Below are positions 1-8,578 of a stretch of DNA of 25,331 nt, in pieces. A program made the position numbers and the translations under genes. The notes under the pieces are model-generated. The model saw nothing but the letters and a program-made list of their open reading frames with translations, searched no databases and was not told the DNA's origin. The DNA comes from an uncultured Brachyspira sp. (GTDB taxonomy: Bacteria; Spirochaetota; Brachyspiria; Brachyspirales; Brachyspiraceae): contig NZ_CASEGO010000027.1 of NCBI RefSeq assembly GCF_949287625.1, positions 1 to 25,331 of the forward strand. Reading direction: 5' to 3'. Numbering within the stretch: the first letter of the stretch is position 1; each line of letters opens with the position of its first letter.

Positions 1-20
1 CATAAACGAATACATTCAGC

Positions 21-49
21 TTTAAATTATGATACACCTATGTTATACT
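21..49 (+). promoter_or_regulatory. Probable promoter of the PhnD-like gene
   Basis: A good -10 hexamer TATACT sits at 44-49. Seventeen bases upstream is only a weak -35 candidate (TTTAAA, 21-26). Transcription from here would give a leader of about 60 nt containing the repeat/hairpin at 64-109. The call rests on the -10 box alone. Confidence 0.4.
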
Positions 50-63
50 TCAAAAAGATAAGG

Positions 64-109
64 AATACTTAAATGCAATATGTATGGCACCCATGCATTT
101 GTATTTAAG
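64..109 (+). repeat. Direct-repeat copy 1 with leader hairpin over the RBS
   Basis: The first 20 bases (64-83) recur exactly at 21648-21667. CTTAAAT (68-74) can pair with ATTTAAG (103-109), and GCA (75-77) with TGC (94-96). A competing pairing is AAATGCA (71-77) with TGCATTT (94-100). The outer stem takes in the first bases of the AAGGAG ribosome binding site (107-112) of the gene starting at 118, so folding could limit translation. Pairings are by eye; a regulatory role is inferred. Confidence 0.5.
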
Positions 110-117
110 GAGATAAA

Positions 118-972
118 ATGAAAACATTATTACTTGGTGCTGTTGCTTATGATCCTAAGGTTGTAGGAGTATGGGATATAATAAGAGATTATAGTAATGA
201 ATACGGATTAAAACTTGATTATGTTTTATTTTCAAATTATGAAAGACAAGTTGATTCTTTATTAAAAGGTCATATAGATATAGCTTGGAATACAAATGTA
301 GCTTGGATTCAAACTTCATATGCTACTAATGATAAAGCCAGAGCTTTAGCTATGAGAGATACAGATACTAATTTTACAAGTAAATTTATTGTTAAAAAAG
401 ACAGTACAATAAAAAAATTGGAAGATTTGAAAGGCAAAAAGTTCGGAGTTGGAAGTTATGACTCTTCTCAGGCAGCTATATTACCTATACAATATATAAA
501 AGAAGCTGGTTTGCAAATAAAAGAAATAGATCTTAATGCTGATACAGATCCGAATTGTGTTAATATAGTACGATATAATACAGATTTGGGAAAACATGGC
601 GATACAGGTAAAAGTGAATGGCATGTATTAGATGATATAAAAAGCGGAGCATTAGATGCAGGAAGCATAGGTTCTACTACTTGGATACGTATACTTGAAG
701 AGGGATTATATCCAGACGGAGAACTAATATCTTTTTATACTGGTCCTGAATTTTGTCATTGTAATTTCTCAGTTATGCCAGATTTTGATAAAGAGGCTGG
801 AGATTCATTTGTTAAAATGCTTACTTCACAAAGCAAAGATGATCCTATAATTAAAAAGATGATGTCTATGGAAGGATTAAATAAATGGATTGCTGTAGGA
901 GAAAAAGAGCTTAGAGGATATGATTCTTTATATAAAGCCATGAGAGAACAAAATTATTTAGGCAATAAATAA
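118..972 (+). CDS. PhnD-like phosphate/phosphonate-type substrate-binding protein, apparently cytoplasmic
   Basis: The 284-residue protein resembles the solute-binding subunits of phosphonate/phosphite ABC transporters (PhnD family, type II periplasmic-binding fold). It has the typical opening LGAVAYDPKVVGVW, the SNYERQVDSLLKGHIDIAWN segment in lobe 1, and LEDLKGKKFGVGS at the hinge. Family members are normally secreted or lipoproteins, but this one begins directly with the mature domain. There is no hydrophobic signal, and an in-frame TAA at 106-108 rules out a longer start. AAGGAG at 107-112 supports the ATG at 118. No permease or ATPase gene is adjacent. The ligand is unknown: it could be a phosphonate-like or sulfonate-like anion, or a metabolite of the neighbouring purine pathway. 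A cytoplasmic sensor or scavenger role is possible. The fold assignment is solid and the function is not. Confidence 0.8.
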   Translation: MKTLLLGAVAYDPKVVGVWDIIRDYSNEYGLKLDYVLFSNYERQVDSLLKGHIDIAWNTNVAWIQTSYATNDKARALAMRDTDTNFTSKFIVKKDSTIKKLEDLKGKKFGVGSYDSSQAAILPIQYIKEAGLQIKEIDLNADTDPNCVNIVRYNTDLGKHGDTGKSEWHVLDDIKSGALDAGSIGSTTWIRILEEGLYPDGELISFYTGPEFCHCNFSVMPDFDKEAGDSFVKMLTSQSKDDPIIKKMMSMEGLNKWIAVGEKELRGYDSLYKAMREQNYLGNK

Positions 973-1001
973 AAATATAATATTTATCATAATTTTATTT
1001 G

Positions 1002-1033
1002 GGACTTTATATTTTTTATATAAAGTCCTTTTT
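1002..1033 (+). terminator. Rho-independent terminator of the PhnD-like gene
   Basis: Perfect 11-bp stem: GGACTTTATAT (1002-1012) with ATATAAAGTCC (1018-1028), a five-T loop, then a run of five T (1029-1033). It lies 30 nt after the stop codon. Confidence 0.85.
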
Positions 1034-1050
1034 GTTTGTAGTTTTTAATT

Positions 1051-1097
1051 AAAATAAAGCATAAGTATTAAATTAATAATAACTTATGCTTTATTTT
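1051..1097 (-). terminator. Terminator of the leftward catabolic operon (possibly bidirectional)
   Basis: Perfect 16-bp inverted repeat: 1051-1066 (AAAATAAAGCATAAGT) with 1082-1097, loop 15 nt. It has A-rich and T-rich edges on both sides, so it can act in either direction. It sits just past the end of the last, frameshifted permease gene (stop at 1122), where a terminator for the long minus-strand operon is expected. Confidence 0.8.
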
Positions 1098-1121
1098 TTA
1101 TTGTAATTTATTTATTATAAT

Positions 1122-2505
1122 TTATTTTTTAGCTTCTTCTTTAGGAAGAACAACATTAAGTATAATAGCAACACAAGTAGCTATAACAACAGGGCTGCTT
1201 CCAAATACAGTTTTAGCCCAAGCAGGGAAAGTGTCTAAAGCACCTCCAACTTGAACAGTACCCATACCTAAAGCAACAGCAAGACCAACTATTAAAGTAT
1301 TTCTAGGTCCCATATTTTCAGTGAATACTAATTTTATACCAGTCATAGCAATAGAAGCAAATACCATAATAGTAGCTCCGCCTAGTACACATGAAGGTAT
1401 AGTAGTAAGCAAAGCAGAGAATTTAGGGAATAATCCTGCAACTAATATGATAATAGCAGCAATTAAAAATACTATTCTATTAACAACTTTAGTAGTAGCA
1501 ACTATACCAACGTTCTGACTGTAAGTAGCAGTAGGCAGACATCCGAACATAGAAGATAATATGTTAGTAAGACCATAAGCAGTAATACCGCATTTTAATT
1601 CTTTATCAGTAGGCATTCTTCCCATACCGCCTGAAGTAGTAGCTGAGAAGTCCCCCTATAGCCTGAACAGAGTTTACAGCAAATAAAAGAGCTATAGCAA
1701 TACAAGCAGAAGGATCAAACTCTATACCAAAAGGAAGTAATTTCGGAGCTTGGAAAATACCTGCATTAGCAACACTAGTAAAATTAATCATTCCAAAGAA
1801 AAAAGCAGCTATATATCCAATAATTAAACCCATAAGTATAGAAGCTAGTTTTAAGAAGCCTTTAGTAAACTGATTGAATATAATAACAGCTATAAGAGTG
1901 ATAAATGCAACAGCCCAATACTGCCAAGACCCAAAAGGAACAACCTCTCCATTTATACTGTATAATGTACTTCCTCCAGCCATATATCTAACAGCAGTAG
2001 GATATAAAGAAAGACCGACAGTAAATACAACAGTACCAGCTATTAGAGGCGGGAATAACTTTCTTATTTTTTCAACAGCAAGCCCAAATATAATAGCAAC
2101 TATACCTCCTATTACCTGAGCCCCAAATATAATGGCAAGACCTTGAGCACCAAGACCAGTACCTTCAGGACCTCTTGCTATAGACTGCATAGTAGATACA
2201 TAAGCAAAACTAACACCAATAATCATAGGAAGTCTTGCTCCTATATGATAATTTTTAGTGATAGGTATAGGGAAAACCATTATTATTGTAGAAATAGCAG
2301 CAAATACTAAAGATGACTGAACTAAGAGTATTTGTTCCGGACTTCCGCTTTTAAGTCCTGCAGCAGATGATACTATAAGTGCAGGAGTTACACAGCCTAC
2401 AATCATAGCAACTACATGCTGAATGGCTAGCGGAAAAGCCTGCGACATCTTTGGAACGGCTTCGTATTCAAACAAAGCGTTTTGAGTTTTTTCATTCGTA
2501 CTCAT
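1122..2505 (-). pseudogene. NCS2 (uracil-xanthine type) nucleobase permease, broken by a +1 frameshift
   Basis: Two minus-strand reading frames, 2505-1606 and 1625-1122, are the N- and C-terminal parts of one nucleobase:cation symporter-2 protein. Removing one base from the C5 run at 1652-1656 (G5 on the coding strand) joins them into 460 residues, close to the 451 of the intact paralogue at 6057-7412. It also restores the family segment VQAIGDFSATTSGGMGR before the conserved QNVGIVATTKVVNR region. The unshifted frame instead ends after ...GGLLSYYFRRYGKNAY. The protein would be a multi-spanning inner-membrane purine importer. RBS GGAGAAG precedes the ATG. It is the last gene of the purine operon, behind the FAD subunit. 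The shift may be a real recent mutation, a slippage site or a sequencing error. The rest of the gene is undamaged, so any loss is recent. Confidence 0.88.
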
Positions 2506-2548
2506 ATTTCTTCTCCATTCATTAAATTGTTTTATTTAAATTAATAAA

Positions 2549-3400
2549 CTATTTTGTACAGATATCTTCTATAAAATACTTTATTAAATTTAAGGCACAT
2601 TTTTTCCTATACAGAGCAGTTGACCTTGCACTATCTCTTGGATGCATAATATTAGAATATGCTTCCTGTATAAGATTAATGCTGTTTTTCCATTCATTAA
2701 TATTTGAAGTTATAAATTTTTCTTCTATACTTTCATCTCTTGTTATAGTAGTTCCTAAAGTACAAAAACTTATTTTAAATCTATATTTATTATCTTCTTT
2801 AAGAGCCAAAGCACATATAGCTAGTTTTGATAATGCATTAGCTTTTCTAGTTCCTATTTTTTTGTAGAAGGAATATTCATAATCTTTTTTTGGTATTATT
2901 ATATGAGTGAGTATTTCATCATCTTTAATAATAGTTTTGCTTACTCCAGTAATAAAGTCTTTAATTTTTACATCTCTCTGAGAATCTTTACTTTTTAATC
3001 TTAAAATTGTATCCATTGCATATAATGCTGGAAGACTGTCAGCTGAAGGCGAAGCATTGCAGATATTTCCTCCAATGGTAGCTATATTTCTAATAGGAGG
3101 ACCTGCTATACCAGAGGCACTTTCTTTTAATACTTGAGGTGTTAAAGGAGATTTAATAATTTCATCAAAAGTAGTTAATGCACCTATGATGATATTATTT
3201 TCATCTTCTTTTATACCTTTTAATTCATCTAAATAATTTATAAATAATACAGGTTTGTCAAATTTAGCTATTAAATTACTTCCTCTCAAATGCTCAACCA
3301 TCAAATCAGTACCGCCTGCAAATACTATAGGATTATATTTAGCTTTTAATTCTAAAGCTTCATTTATATTTTTTGCTGTTAAAGTTTTCTCTATTGCCAT
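2549..3400 (-). CDS. xdhB: Molybdenum hydroxylase FAD-binding subunit (xanthine dehydrogenase FAD chain)
   Basis: The 283 residues match the medium FAD-binding subunit of molybdopterin dehydrogenases (YgfM/XdhB/CoxM type). The N-terminal PFAGGTDLMVEHL motif binds FAD. The central block GPPIRNIATIGGNICNASPSADSLPALYA is the second FAD motif typical of the family. In the complex this chain takes electrons from the 2Fe-2S subunit and passes them to NAD+ or another carrier. Its start overlaps the end of the 2Fe-2S gene by 10 nt, with AAGGAGG just upstream, so the two are translationally coupled. It is the only FAD subunit in the island although there are two Mo enzymes. It may serve both, as YgfM is thought to do for XdhD in E. 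coli. Confidence 0.9.
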   Translation of the reverse strand: MAIEKTLTAKNINEALELKAKYNPIVFAGGTDLMVEHLRGSNLIAKFDKPVLFINYLDELKGIKEDENNIIIGALTTFDEIIKSPLTPQVLKESASGIAGPPIRNIATIGGNICNASPSADSLPALYAMDTILRLKSKDSQRDVKIKDFITGVSKTIIKDDEILTHIIIPKKDYEYSFYKKIGTRKANALSKLAICALALKEDNKYRFKISFCTLGTTITRDESIEEKFITSNINEWKNSINLIQEAYSNIMHPRDSARSTALYRKKCALNLIKYFIEDICTK

Positions 3401-3879
3401 AGGTTTTTACCCTCCTTAGAAGCTATATCAGAAGCTCTTAATACAGCATTAACTATATGATCATATCCAGTGCATCTGCATAGATTGCCTGATAAACCTT
3501 TTCTTACATCATCTTCAGTAGGTTTTCCTTTAGTACTGCTTAATACAGCTTCAGAAGACATTACCATACCTGGTGTACAGAAACCGCATTGCACAGCACC
3601 TTCATCTAAAAAAGCCTGCACTACAATTTTTCCTTTTTCTGTTTTTGTATACCCTTCTATAGTAATTATTTCTTTACCTTCGCATAAGGCTATAGGTATA
3701 AGACAAGAGTTCGCCACTTTTTTATCTAAAAATACGGCACAAGCACCGCATTCTCCTTCTCCGCATCCTTCTTTGGTGCCTGTGAGTTTTAATTCATCGC
3801 GTAAAAAATCTATTAATCTAGTTAAAGGATTTAGTTCTGTAGTAATTTTTTCTCCATTAACAGTGAAATTTATAGCCAT
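3391..3879 (-). CDS. xdhC: Molybdenum hydroxylase 2Fe-2S subunit
   Basis: A 162-residue protein with the two [2Fe-2S] domains of the small subunit of xanthine dehydrogenases. The plant-ferredoxin-type cluster is ligated by Cys39, Cys44, Cys47 and Cys59 (CGEGECGAC...C). The second, all-helical domain has the QCGFC and CRCTGY motifs. It relays electrons from the molybdenum centre to the FAD subunit. Its ATG shares one base with the stop codon of the Mo subunit gene (TAATG), and its end overlaps the FAD gene, so all three subunits are coupled. Length is standard. The gene order Mo, FeS, FAD differs from the E. coli xdhA, xdhB, xdhC order (Mo, FAD, FeS). The symbol follows the E. coli name for the Fe-S chain and must not be confused with the XdhC/CoxI maturation factor. 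Confidence 0.93.
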   Translation of the reverse strand: MAINFTVNGEKITTELNPLTRLIDFLRDELKLTGTKEGCGEGECGACAVFLDKKVANSCLIPIALCEGKEIITIEGYTKTEKGKIVVQAFLDEGAVQCGFCTPGMVMSSEAVLSSTKGKPTEDDVRKGLSGNLCRCTGYDHIVNAVLRASDIASKEGKNLWQ

Positions 3880-6014
3880 TATAATACCTCCGCAATATTT
3901 TCAGGCAGTATAGGAATACTGTTGAAATGATATTTTAAAGCACTTTCCATAGCTGAAGCATAAGCACTGGCAGCCCCGTCAAATGTTATCTCTCCGACAC
4001 CCTTAGCTCCTAAAGGTCCGTATTCATAAGGCTCACCCATAAGACATGTTTTTATTTCCGGCAAATCTAAAGAAGTAGGTATCATATAATCAGACATTTT
4101 TATCTGAAGGAATCTTCCGTTTTTATTTACTATTTTTTCCAAAGCTCCCCAGCCTAATGCCTGAGCAACTCCTCCTTTAATCTGTCCTTCAACTATTTTT
4201 TCATCTATAGGATATCCGCAGTCAAATACTGCCCAAACGCCTACAATTTTTACTTCTAATGTAACTTTATCAACTTCAACTTCTACAACATTGATTCCAA
4301 GTCCGTAGCTAGGATATGCATCTCCTCTTAAAGCAGAAGTATCCCAATCTATTAAATGAGTAGGGTGTTTATAGTCTTCTATTATTTCTATTTCTTCAGA
4401 TTCATTCCATCTTTGTTTTAACTTTTTAGAAGCCTCTTGTATTAGATATCCTACTATCATAACAGAACGTGAAGCTACAGTAGGACCAGTATTTGGAACA
4501 ATTGATGTATCGTATTCGGCTATTTCAATATTTTCTAATGGAATAGATAAATTGTATGCAGCTATTTTTTTGAATGTGGTATGAAGTCCTTGTCCTATTT
4601 CTGTATTTGAAGTAAGTATAGTTACTTTATTTCCTTTTTTTCTTAATTTTAATTTAGCTTTTATTATATCTCTCTCACCGCTTCCAGTAAAAGCACAGCC
4701 ATGCAAAAAGCATGATATTCCTATTCCTTTATACATAGTGTTTTTATATTCTTTTGCTTTTCTTTCATAGTCTGATTCTTTTAAAGCCCACTCAAGCATT
4801 TGAGGAAGTATTATATTATCATGAAACATACCGCCTGTTATTGTAGGATCATTTTTTTTAACGAAATATTTTCTTTTTAACTCTATAGGATCAACGCCTA
4901 TTTTTTTAGCTATATTATCCATAGTTCTTTCTATAGCAAATATAGCCTGAGGTCCGCCGAATCCTCTGAATGCACAGCTAGGTACATTATTAGTGGCGTA
5001 TAATCTTCCTAAAACTCTTACATTAGGAAAATTATATACATTAGCAGCAGTGTATGTGCATCTTTGCATAATAACTCTTGAACTAGCTTCATAAGCACCT
5101 GCGTCCATATCGGATACTATATCAAGAGCAATGATATTATTATTTTCATCAAGAGCTGCTTTTGTTGTTATTTGTGCTGGCTGTCTTTTTACACTATAAG
5201 CCATATCAAATTGTCTGTCTAATATAAGTTTAACAGTTTTTTTTGCTCTATATGCGGCAACAGCAACTGCAGCAGCTATTATATCAGGATAATGCTCTTT
5301 TCCTCCGAATCCTCCGCCTATAGGAGGAGCTATTATTCTTAAGTTATCGTCTTCAACACCAAGTACTGGAGCTGCTGCTTTACGTACATAGTATGGGCAT
5401 TGAGTAGAAGAGTAAATTGAAACTTTTCCGTTTTCCCATATACCAACAGCACCATTAACTTCCATATATAAGTGTTCCTGATATGGAGTATAATATGTTT
5501 CTTCTATAATAGTTTTTGCTTTTTTGAATGCATTATCTACATCTCCGTATCCAGCTTTAAATGATACAAATATATTATCATCTCCTACTATAGCACCGCC
5601 CAATAATTTTTTTGAATCATCTATAGTAAGAGAAGCCTCTAAATCTTCGTATTCTATTACTATTTTTTCTGCTATATCATAAACTATATTTTTATCAGGA
5701 CCCACTACAAGAAGTATTGTCTCTCCGATATATCTTACTGTATTTTCAGCAAAAGGAGGCCAATCGGAAACAACCATAGTAGTCATATTTTTTCCAGGAA
5801 CATCTCTATAATCAACAGTAAAATATCCGTCTGGAAGTTCTGGTATATTTATTTTTAATATTTTAGCCCTTGCCTTTGTAGAATATACTATCTTTGCATG
5901 AAGTATATCTTTGCCGAAATCTATATCATTTAAATACTTTGTTTTTCCTGTTATCTTATCTAAAGCATCTACTCTTGGTACAGAGTTTCTTAATTCTTTA
6001 ATAAAAGTTTCCAT
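3879..6014 (-). CDS. xdhA: Molybdenum hydroxylase Mo-cofactor subunit, xanthine dehydrogenase type
   Basis: The 711-residue catalytic chain of a three-subunit molybdenum hydroxylase. It opens with the a/b hammerhead segment VPRVDALDKITGKTKY. The cofactor motifs are GGGFGGKE (Glu240), AFRGFGGPQ (Arg350), EIGQGLHTTF, and the C-terminal GVGE with catalytic Glu675. Glu240 and Arg350 align by motif with the Glu and Arg that hold the purine in xanthine dehydrogenase; aldehyde oxidases lack that pair. This favours a purine substrate (xanthine, hypoxanthine or a related purine). Together with yqeB this suggests a selenium-dependent type, but no selenium ligand can be read from sequence. RBS AAAGGAT lies about 11 nt before the ATG. 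It follows the intact permease by 42 nt and heads the coupled Mo-FeS-FAD trio. Confidence 0.92.
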   Translation of the reverse strand: METFIKELRNSVPRVDALDKITGKTKYLNDIDFGKDILHAKIVYSTKARAKILKINIPELPDGYFTVDYRDVPGKNMTTMVVSDWPPFAENTVRYIGETILLVVGPDKNIVYDIAEKIVIEYEDLEASLTIDDSKKLLGGAIVGDDNIFVSFKAGYGDVDNAFKKAKTIIEETYYTPYQEHLYMEVNGAVGIWENGKVSIYSSTQCPYYVRKAAAPVLGVEDDNLRIIAPPIGGGFGGKEHYPDIIAAAVAVAAYRAKKTVKLILDRQFDMAYSVKRQPAQITTKAALDENNNIIALDIVSDMDAGAYEASSRVIMQRCTYTAANVYNFPNVRVLGRLYATNNVPSCAFRGFGGPQAIFAIERTMDNIAKKIGVDPIELKRKYFVKKNDPTITGGMFHDNIILPQMLEWALKESDYERKAKEYKNTMYKGIGISCFLHGCAFTGSGERDIIKAKLKLRKKGNKVTILTSNTEIGQGLHTTFKKIAAYNLSIPLENIEIAEYDTSIVPNTGPTVASRSVMIVGYLIQEASKKLKQRWNESEEIEIIEDYKHPTHLIDWDTSALRGDAYPSYGLGINVVEVEVDKVTLEVKIVGVWAVFDCGYPIDEKIVEGQIKGGVAQALGWGALEKIVNKNGRFLQIKMSDYMIPTSLDLPEIKTCLMGEPYEYGPLGAKGVGEITFDGAASAYASAMESALKYHFNSIPILPENIAEVL

Positions 6015-6056
6015 TTTTTATATATCCTTTTATATACTTTAAACCTAAACATCAAT

Positions 6057-7412
6057 TTAAGCATTATAATCCTCTGGCTTGCTTACTTTATCATCAGGGA
6101 ATATAAGATTTGCCAATATAGATATAATGCATGTTGCAGACACAGTATCATGAAATATAAATTTTATAAATTCAGGAAGCTGAGCTATTGCATTTTGATG
6201 ATTTGCAAGTCCAAGACCCAAAGCAAATGTTATTCCCATTACTATAATATTTCTTTCACTGAAACCAGCTTTTGCTATCATTTTTATACCGTTAATTAAT
6301 ATCATAGCAAATACTGTAATTATAGAACCTCCTAATACAGAACTAGGTATAGCTGAAAATACGGCACCCAATTTTGGAAAGAAACCGCATAACATTAATA
6401 CAAAAGCACCAGTTGCTATACAGAATTTATTAACAACTTTAGTCATAGATACTATTCCCGCATTTTGTCCGAAAGCAGTATTTGGAAGACAGTTAAAGAA
6501 TGCGGCTGTAGTAGAACCCAATGCATCTGCTAGTATAGCACCTGAAGTTTCTTTTTCTGTAGCTTCTCTGTCAAATCCTGCAATTGTGATTCCAGAAGTA
6601 TTTCCTATAGTTTCCAAGCCTGAAGTGATGTAAAGAACAGCAAAACTTAATATAGCTGAGAAAGAAAATTCTAATTTAAAATGCATAGGTATAGGAAGTC
6701 TGAACCATGACGCTTCTGCTATAGCCTGAGTATTAACCATTCCTAAAAAAGCAGAAACTATATACCCGATTATAAGACCTATCAATATGGCGGAGTTTTT
6801 TATGATTCCTTTTCCAAATTTTTGAAGTATAATAATGATAAATAGAGATAAAAATCCAAGAGCTAAATTTTTAGGAGATCCGTAATCAGGAGAACCCACA
6901 CCTCCAGCAAAATAATCTACCCCCACGCCAAGCAAGCTAACCCCAATAGTTACAAGAGTACATCCAACAACCAAAGGCGGGAAAAATCTGCGTATATATT
7001 TGTAGAAAAATCCCATAATAACTTCAGTTAAACTTCCAACCATAGCTCCGCCTAATACCATTCCTATTCCTCCCATAGAAGCAACAGTCTTAGCAGTAGG
7101 TACAAAAGCAAAAGAAGTACCCATAACTATAGGTAAGTTAGCTCCAATCTGTCTATTTTTACCAAGTTTAATAGGGTAGAGCTGAATAAATGTTGTAAGT
7201 CCAGATACGAACATAGCACATTGTACCATTACAACAGTATCAGCTCCTGATAAACCGCAGGCTCCTGCAATGATTAATATAGGAGCTAGGTTAGAAGTAA
7301 ACATTGCCATTACATGCTGCATACCTAAAGGCAAAGCAACGGCTACATTAGGACGACCTTCAAGCTGATATACCAAATCTGTGTTAGGTTTGTTTGTTTT
7401 GTTAATATCCAT
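6057..7412 (-). CDS. NCS2 nucleobase:cation symporter (purine/xanthine-uracil permease), intact
   Basis: A 451-residue polytopic membrane protein of the nucleobase:cation symporter-2 family. It is hydrophobic throughout, with the N-terminal GMQHVMAMF signature and the conserved QNAGIVSMTKVVNK segment in the second half. A family-typical hydrophobic tail ends in NLIFPDD. It should import xanthine, urate or a related purine with protons. It lies between carbamate kinase and the Mo subunit, so it most likely supplies substrate to the enzymes around it. RBS AAGGAGGG precedes the ATG by about 11 nt. It is a paralogue of the frameshifted permease at 1122-2505, so uptake would survive loss of that copy. 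At the substrate motif it reads ETIGNTSG where the other has QAIGDFSATTSG, so specificities may differ. The exact substrate is not decidable here. Confidence 0.9.
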   Translation of the reverse strand: MDINKTNKPNTDLVYQLEGRPNVAVALPLGMQHVMAMFTSNLAPILIIAGACGLSGADTVVMVQCAMFVSGLTTFIQLYPIKLGKNRQIGANLPIVMGTSFAFVPTAKTVASMGGIGMVLGGAMVGSLTEVIMGFFYKYIRRFFPPLVVGCTLVTIGVSLLGVGVDYFAGGVGSPDYGSPKNLALGFLSLFIIIILQKFGKGIIKNSAILIGLIIGYIVSAFLGMVNTQAIAEASWFRLPIPMHFKLEFSFSAILSFAVLYITSGLETIGNTSGITIAGFDREATEKETSGAILADALGSTTAAFFNCLPNTAFGQNAGIVSMTKVVNKFCIATGAFVLMLCGFFPKLGAVFSAIPSSVLGGSIITVFAMILINGIKMIAKAGFSERNIIVMGITFALGLGLANHQNAIAQLPEFIKFIFHDTVSATCIISILANLIFPDDKVSKPEDYNA

Positions 7413-7504
7413 AAAGATACGACCCTCCTTAAAATATTTTTATTATATGTTTACTATAATTAATATATTCTAAGGTTTTTATTTATAAAAAATTGTAAAA
7501 AATA

Positions 7505-8446
7505 TTATTTAGTTATTCTAGTTCCTGTTTTGCCGTTTATAGCATCTTTTGCTTTCTCAAGTAATGTAATCATAGCTTCTTTTCCAGTAGCTTCTGCAAA
7601 CTGCATACAAGCCTGAACTTTAGGAAGCATAGAACCTGGTGCAAACTGACCTTCATCGCAGTATTTTTTAGCTTCTTCTATATTCATAGAATCAAGCCAT
7701 TTAACATCAGGTTTTCCAAAATTAACAGCAACTTTTTCAACAGCAGTTAATATTATAAGCATATCAGCATGAAGTTCTTTAGCAAGTACTGAAGCAGCAA
7801 AGTCTTTGTCTATAACAGCAGCCATACCTTTTAAATGATTACCTTTTCTTACTACAGGTATACCGCCGCCTCCGCAGCATATAACTAATGCTTTTTCATT
7901 AAGCATAGCTTTTATAGCTGTACTTTCAGCAATTGCAACTGGTTTTGGAGAGGCAACAACTCTTCTGTATCCTCTTCCTGCATCTTCTTTAACTATCCAG
8001 CCCAATTCTTTTGATTTAGCCTCTCCCTCTTCTTTAGTCATAAACTGACCTATAGGTTTAGTAGGGTTTTGAAAAGCAGGGTCTTTTTCATCAACTATAA
8101 CTTGTGTAATTAATGTAGCTATAGGAGGAACCTGCAAATTTCTATTAGAAAACTCTTCCATAATAGCATTTTGTAAATCATAACCAATATAAGCCTGACT
8201 CATAGCAACGCATACTGATAAAGGTATATCATTACCTGTTTTATGATTAGTAGTATATTCATTCATAGCATTGTTAATGAATCCAACTTGAGGACCGTTT
8301 CCATGTGCAACAATTACTTCGCATCCGTTTTCAACCAAATCTACTATATTTTTAGCAGTTATTTTTACAGCCTGCATTTGCTCTGCTAGAGTATCTCCCA
8401 AAGCATTACCGCCCAAAGCAATAACAATTCTTTTTTTATTTTCCAT
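7505..8446 (-). CDS. arcC: Carbamate kinase
   Basis: The 313-residue enzyme belongs to the amino-acid kinase family and matches carbamate kinase in length. Visible motifs are ALGGNALG at residues 10-17, AHGNGPQVG, the CCGGGGIPV loop and VIDKDFAASVLA. It catalyses carbamoyl phosphate + ADP giving ATP + carbamate (then NH3 and CO2). No arginine deiminase or catabolic ornithine transcarbamylase accompanies it. Its carbamoyl phosphate probably comes from YgeW acting on a carbamoylated purine breakdown product, which would make this the ATP-yielding step of the island; that link is inferred. The counterpart in the E. coli cluster is YqeA. AGGA precedes the ATG. A 132-bp leader separates it from ygeW. 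Confidence 0.95.
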   Translation of the reverse strand: MENKKRIVIALGGNALGDTLAEQMQAVKITAKNIVDLVENGCEVIVAHGNGPQVGFINNAMNEYTTNHKTGNDIPLSVCVAMSQAYIGYDLQNAIMEEFSNRNLQVPPIATLITQVIVDEKDPAFQNPTKPIGQFMTKEEGEAKSKELGWIVKEDAGRGYRRVVASPKPVAIAESTAIKAMLNEKALVICCGGGGIPVVRKGNHLKGMAAVIDKDFAASVLAKELHADMLIILTAVEKVAVNFGKPDVKWLDSMNIEEAKKYCDEGQFAPGSMLPKVQACMQFAEATGKEAMITLLEKAKDAINGKTGTRITK

Positions 8447-8493
8447 TTTTATATCCTAAAATCAAAATTAAATTAATTTAATAACCTATAATA

Positions 8494-8564
8494 AGTGCTT
8501 TTTTTCACAATATTATAGATATAAAATGGTAAGCACTATTATATTTATATAGATACTTACCATT
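8494..8564 (-). promoter_or_regulatory. Two mutually exclusive hairpins between ygeW and carbamate kinase
   Basis: AATGGTAAG (8525-8533) pairs perfectly with CTTACCATT (8556-8564). The bases AAGCACT (8531-8537) can instead pair with AGTGCTT (8494-8500). The two stems share 8531-8533, so only one can form fully. On the minus-strand transcript the first is followed by a weak T-rich stretch. This could be an attenuator, an RNA-processing site or a weak terminator that lowers expression of downstream genes. The pairings are seen; the function is inferred. Confidence 0.45.
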
Positions 8565-8578
8565 GTATTTTTTAATTA

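Noticed and set aside
1606..1625. Two separate overlapping genes at the permease
   Set aside because: Both frames match consecutive parts of one NCS2 protein and join perfectly after a one-base correction, so they are one broken gene.
3470..3913. 147-residue open frame on the plus strand across the 2Fe-2S gene
   Set aside because: It lies entirely opposite the Cys-motif-bearing xdhC gene, has no RBS and gives a low-complexity product; it is a shadow of the real gene. The same applies to open frames at 468-668, 11523-11795, 15868-16095, 16293-16565, 20641-21069 and 24543-24770.
7413..7504. Purine riboswitch before the permease genes
   Set aside because: The leaders of the permeases (7413-7504 and 2506-2548) are too short or AT-only, and I see none of the conserved purine-aptamer loop bases.
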